DNA of 6,349 nt from Microcaldota archaeon (GTDB taxonomy: Archaea > Micrarchaeota > Micrarchaeia > CAILAH01). The notes beneath the pieces were generated by a model that had not been told where the DNA came from, ran no database searches, and saw only the letters and a program-made list of their open reading frames with translations. The stretch spans positions 1 to 6,349 of the forward strand of contig JAOAKR010000039.1 of assembly GCA_026419815.1 (NCBI GenBank). Direction: 5' to 3'. The first letter of the stretch is position 1. Each line of letters begins with the position of its first letter. This document shows, one piece after another, positions 5,053 to 6,349 of this stretch. The translations under genes were made by a program, and so were the position numbers.

Positions 5053-5724
5053 TTAGAGCTCCCACTGGCCCTTGAATGAGACCTTCTTTGCACCAAGGTC
5101 CTTGAGCTCGCGTGCGACAAGCGCCACGGCAGTTGAGTCTCTCGCCCTCCTCTCATCATACTTGTGCGAGCCGAGGTCAATGTCCACGCTTTCCGCATTG
5201 GCCTTAACCGCGCATTTCATCTCATACTTCTCGGTTAGCATCTGCGCCTTCTCCTCAAGGGCCTTTGCGCACTTGAGCAGTTTTACCGAGTACTTGAGCG
5301 TAACGCCTGCAAGCGGGTGGTTGAAGTCCACCACCACACGGCCGCTGTTCACGGCCTTGATTGTGGCCGGAGTGTCGTCAATGTTCACAACCTGCCCCGG
5401 CACCGGGCTCATCCCGGCCTCCCTGAACTGCCGTAGTGGGATTATGCGCACCAGGCCATCGTTCCTTTGGCCGAACGATTTCTCGGGGGGCACTTCAAAC
5501 TCCTTGGATGCACCCTCATTTATGCCTACAAGCTGCTCATCAACGCCTTGCAAGACATCGCCCGCGCCCACGCGCACCACTGCCGGTCCGTAACGCTTCT
5601 TTGGATCGAATATGCCGGCTTTCTTTGCTACCTCCGCATCAGTGGTGTCCACAAGCGCACCGCTGCTCTTCACATATGCTGAGTATTCAACCTTGACAAG
5701 GTCTCCCTTTTCCGCTACTGCCAT
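5053..5724 (-). CDS. FKBP-type peptidyl-prolyl cis-trans isomerase, SlyD-like, with archaeal C-terminal domain
   Basis: Catalyses cis-trans isomerisation of X-Pro bonds and acts as a cytosolic folding helper. The first FKBP part spans about residues 5-86 (VEYSAYVKSSGALVDTT, VRVGAGDVLQGVDEQLVGIN, FEVPPEKSFGQ). The insert-in-flap chaperone domain spans about 87-134 (RIIPLRQF through GQVVNIDDTPATIKAVNSGR). The closing FKBP strands follow from the diagnostic VDFNHPLAGVTLKYSVKLL (132-150). Residues 155-223 form the extra alpha/beta domain found in long archaeal FKBPs; there is no His/Cys-rich metal tail as in bacterial SlyD and no signal peptide. At 223 aa it matches the long archaeal class. The start ATG has AAAGGTGG six bases upstream, and the TATA box is farther away, so unlike its neighbours this gene has a true leader of about 20 nt. 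It stands alone between terminators. Confidence 0.93.
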   Translation of the reverse strand: MAVAEKGDLVKVEYSAYVKSSGALVDTTDAEVAKKAGIFDPKKRYGPAVVRVGAGDVLQGVDEQLVGINEGASKEFEVPPEKSFGQRNDGLVRIIPLRQFREAGMSPVPGQVVNIDDTPATIKAVNSGRVVVDFNHPLAGVTLKYSVKLLKCAKALEEKAQMLTEKYEMKCAVKANAESVDIDLGSHKYDERRARDSTAVALVARELKDLGAKKVSFKGQWEL

Positions 5725-5730
5725 CCAAAT

Positions 5731-5736
5731 CCACCT
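5731..5736 (-). promoter_or_regulatory. Shine-Dalgarno sequence of the FKBP gene
   Basis: The minus strand reads AGGTGG, six bases before the ATG at 5724. It supports this start and shows the gene is read from a leadered message. Confidence 0.6.
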
Positions 5737-5756
5737 TTGTTAGTGCTATTTCAGCC

Positions 5757-5773
5757 ATATAATACTTTAAAAG
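5757..5773 (-). promoter_or_regulatory. Promoter (TATA region) of the FKBP gene
   Basis: The minus strand reads CTTTTAAAG followed by TATTATAT. If the first box is used, transcription starts near 5744, leaving a leader of about 20 nt that contains the Shine-Dalgarno sequence. The second box would start it nearer 5733, which would cut into that sequence, so the first is preferred. Confidence 0.5.
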
Positions 5774-5793
5774 ATTGCCGGCGCCCTGGCCTC

Positions 5794-5799
5794 AAAAAA
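5794..5799 (-). terminator. T6 terminator tract after pyrH
   Basis: A run of six T on the minus strand (GCGTTTTTTGAGG) lies about 110 nt after the pyrH stop and just before the FKBP promoter. It fits an archaeal terminator separating the two transcription units. It is the only T run of this length in the gap. Confidence 0.4.
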
Positions 5800-5836
5800 C
5801 GCGCCCCCCTGCAAGCAATGCTTCTCACACCGCGGG

Positions 5837-5866
5837 AACCGGGCACAACTGCATGCTGACGTGCTT
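5837..5866 (-). repeat. Degenerate copy of the pyrH 3' end
   Basis: The minus strand reads AAGCACGTCAGC, then a diverged middle, then GTTGTGCCCGGTT. The pyrH 3' end (5911-5941) reads AAGCACGGCGGC, a diverged middle, then the identical GTTGTGCCCGGTT, which includes the first T of the TAG stop. The 13-bp core is perfect (plus strand AACCGGGCACAAC at 5837-5849 and 5911-5923) and the roughly 30-nt units match at most positions with one indel. The offset is 74 bp. This is probably an old small tandem duplication; chance similarity outside the 13-bp core cannot be excluded. Confidence 0.4.
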
Positions 5867-5908
5867 CCCAAACATCCGGCCTTTGCAGGCATCCATCGGC
5901 AAAACGTG

Positions 5909-6349
5909 CTAACCGGGCACAACGACCGTGCCGCCGTGCTTTTTGCCTTCAATGGCATTCTCAAGGCCCTTGAGGTCCGCCCCGCTAACAAAGTGCGCCT
6001 CCATCCCGGCCCGTGAGAGCAGCTTGCACGCAAGCATATCAAACACGAAATTCTCGCCCGCCTTGCGCGTATCGCTCTGTGCGGCCATCATCGCAAGCTC
6101 GGTATGTGTCATCCTGGCTATCTTGCGTGCGCTCCTATCCTTGCGCGGGTCTGCAGTGTAAATTGCATCAACGTTGCTTACATTGACTAGCCGTTTTGAG
6201 CCCACACGCTCGCCTAGCAGCACTGCATCGGTATCAGTAGTAATGCCTGGGAGCGTGCCGCCCATAACCACGATGTCGTTGGACTCTAACGCCTGTGCGG
6301 CCTCATCAAACGTCTTCGGCAGCGCCTTGTACGCCTTGCCTTCCAGCAC
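5909..6349 (-). CDS. pyrH: UMP kinase (uridylate kinase), C-terminal 146 residues (5' end outside window)
   Basis: Phosphorylates UMP to UDP with ATP, the step leading to UTP and CTP in pyrimidine nucleotide synthesis; a hexameric cytosolic enzyme of the amino acid kinase fold. The visible part includes the UMP-binding region VMGGTLPGITTDTDAVLLGE, the nucleotide-binding segment LVNVSNVDAIYTADPRKDRS, then RMTHTEL, AGENFVFDMLACKLL and the family ending with a GT near the C-terminus (GGTVVVPG). The pattern NVDAIYTADP is that of archaeal UMP kinases. The reading frame runs off the right edge; the GTG codon at the edge is internal, not a start, and roughly 75-90 N-terminal residues are missing. 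It ends at TAG with no overlapping gene, and a terminator tract separates it from the FKBP gene. Confidence 0.9.
   Translation of the reverse strand: MLEGKAYKALPKTFDEAAQALESNDIVVMGGTLPGITTDTDAVLLGERVGSKRLVNVSNVDAIYTADPRKDRSARKIARMTHTELAMMAAQSDTRKAGENFVFDMLACKLLSRAGMEAHFVSGADLKGLENAIEGKKHGGTVVVPG

Noticed and set aside
5072..5593. A plus-strand ORF (173 codons) opposite the FKBP gene
   Set aside because: It is antisense to a clear FKBP and has the same Ser/Thr-rich shadow composition.
1..6349. CRISPR arrays, insertion sequences, integrase sites or phage genes
   Set aside because: I saw no regularly spaced repeats, transposase motifs or terminal inverted repeats. The window is ordinary chromosomal gene content.

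Overview
The window looks like chromosomal DNA from an archaeon, about half G+C. The evidence is a Holliday junction resolvase of the archaeal Hjc family, an archaeal-type UMP kinase, a Trm5-type (not TrmD) tRNA m1G37 methyltransferase, a long archaeal SlyD-like FKBP, and TATA boxes about 28-34 nt upstream of start codons with almost no leader. Compact genes, a shortened NFACT protein and lineage-specific proteins fit a reduced DPANN-type genome, perhaps Micrarchaeota-like. That placement is inference; no rRNA or other marker in the window settles it.

Layout from left to right: (1) the 5' part of a methionyl-tRNA synthetase gene (minus strand, GTG start, runs off the left edge), directly behind (2) a short NFACT/RqcH-like gene that ends before the NFACT-R domain. 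(3) A roughly 50-bp divergent promoter with one shared TATA element separates it from (4) the only plus-strand gene, an all-helical protein of unknown function. A short convergent gap follows. (5) trm5 comes next on the minus strand, preceded by (6) a 24-codon leader ORF carrying the strongest Shine-Dalgarno sequence in the window, and (7) hjc. (8) A 159-bp gap holds the hjc TATA box and three consecutive perfect hairpins. (9) An N-terminally anchored, sequon-rich surface protein of unknown function follows. (10) An A/T-tract terminator region, (11) an FKBP/SlyD-type prolyl isomerase with its own TATA box and Shine-Dalgarno sequence, (12) a gap with a terminator tract and a degenerate copy of the pyrH 3' end, and (13) the 3' two thirds of pyrH, cut by the right edge.

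The common theme is information processing and protein quality: tRNA charging (MetRS), reading-frame maintenance (Trm5), rescue of stalled ribosomes (NFACT), folding (FKBP) and recombination (Hjc). Two pairs look co-transcribed: NFACT-metG (10-nt gap) and hjc-leader ORF-trm5.

The most interesting point is the trm5 leader. The small ORF stops one base before the trm5 ATG and lies in the frame from which a +1 slip leads into trm5. It contains two CCC proline codons, and such codons depend on the m1G37 that Trm5 makes. A +1 slip at its first CCC lands exactly on an in-frame GTG of the trm5 frame. This suggests translational coupling and, more speculatively, self-regulation through frameshifting.
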